64,000 nucleotides of DNA, taken from NCBI GenBank assembly GCA_963576735.1, contig OY755177.1, positions 6,572,001 to 6,636,000 of the forward strand, given 5' to 3'. Source of the stretch: Bedellia somnulentella (taxonomy: Eukaryota; Arthropoda; Insecta; Lepidoptera; Bedelliidae). The position numbers and the translations under genes are program-made. The notes under the pieces were generated by a model. The model was not told the DNA's origin. It did no database searches and saw only the letters and a program-made list of their open reading frames with translations. Positions 63,769 to 64,000 of this stretch are shown here, piece by piece (position 1 is the first letter of the stretch; each line of letters starts with the position of its first letter).

Positions 63769-64000
63769 TCTTAAATAAAAAGTTCCCGTTTTTTAAAATA
63801 TAATTAGATGTTGGTTTTATTTAATATGATATGGTTACACTTATAAAAGCATATTTCATTAGAATTTCGCATTTACACATAAAGAGGACGAACGAAACTA
63901 AATTAAGTAATGAAATATAACGAGCAAATGTGAACGATTATGTCCCAATAGGATGACCTGGGAGGAAACTTTAAGATACAATAGATAGTCCAAAGTGTAA

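Overview
The window is AT-rich, intron-like eukaryotic DNA from an insect, most likely a moth or butterfly. The organism call rests on the repeats: tRNA-headed SINEs of lepidopteran type, RTE-like LINE tails ending in (TATG)n, short Helitron-like elements ending CTAG, BEL/Pao retrotransposons and a DD34D mariner. No complete host protein-coding gene is visible. Two short minus-strand segments (31484..31566 and 8502..8533) have good splice sites and compatible phases. They may be exons of one host gene that encodes a secreted protein, and most of the window would then be its introns.

Names used below. SINE-T is a ~250 bp repeat starting GCCGTGTAGTGYCGGCTTAG and ending GTGAGTATATG(TATG)n, with more than 20 copies in both orientations. 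SINE-H is a tRNA-headed SINE of ~340 bp. LINE-T is a non-LTR retrotransposon whose 3' end matches the SINE-T tail.

0-12 kb: a 138 bp palindromic MITE, many SINE-T and LINE-T fragments, a 616 bp terminal-inverted-repeat element, the possible 32-nt exon, and a broken but full-length mariner (8785..10076). 12-25 kb: a non-autonomous hAT element with a SINE-T inside it, a tRNA-like inverted-repeat element, and a three-level nest in which a SINE-H is split by a foldback element that itself contains a SINE-T. 25-30.4 kb: a BEL/Pao element with identical 376 bp LTRs that has lost reverse transcriptase, RNase H and most of integrase. 30.4-39.5 kb: the signal-peptide exon, two more tRNA-like repeats, SINE-T and LINE-T copies, a Helitron-like element and another tRNA-headed SINE.

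39.5-54.9 kb is the most unusual stretch. Two identical 405 bp direct repeats bracket it. Inside are an intact BEL/Pao element with a 1760-codon Gag-Pol frame, identical 195 bp LTRs and a 5 bp target duplication; a 61 bp tandem array of hairpins; a relic of a Ty3/gypsy-type pol 3' end; and a 144 bp higher-order tandem array open on both strands. The outer repeats may be the LTRs of one large degenerate retrotransposon. 55-64 kb: three unrelated long palindromes within 1.6 kb, GC-rich patches, more SINE copies and a second Helitron-like copy.

The elements appear to depend on one another: SINE-T on the machinery of LINE-T, and the deleted BEL element on the enzymes of an intact relative. All calls come from reading the sequence by eye; no database search was possible.
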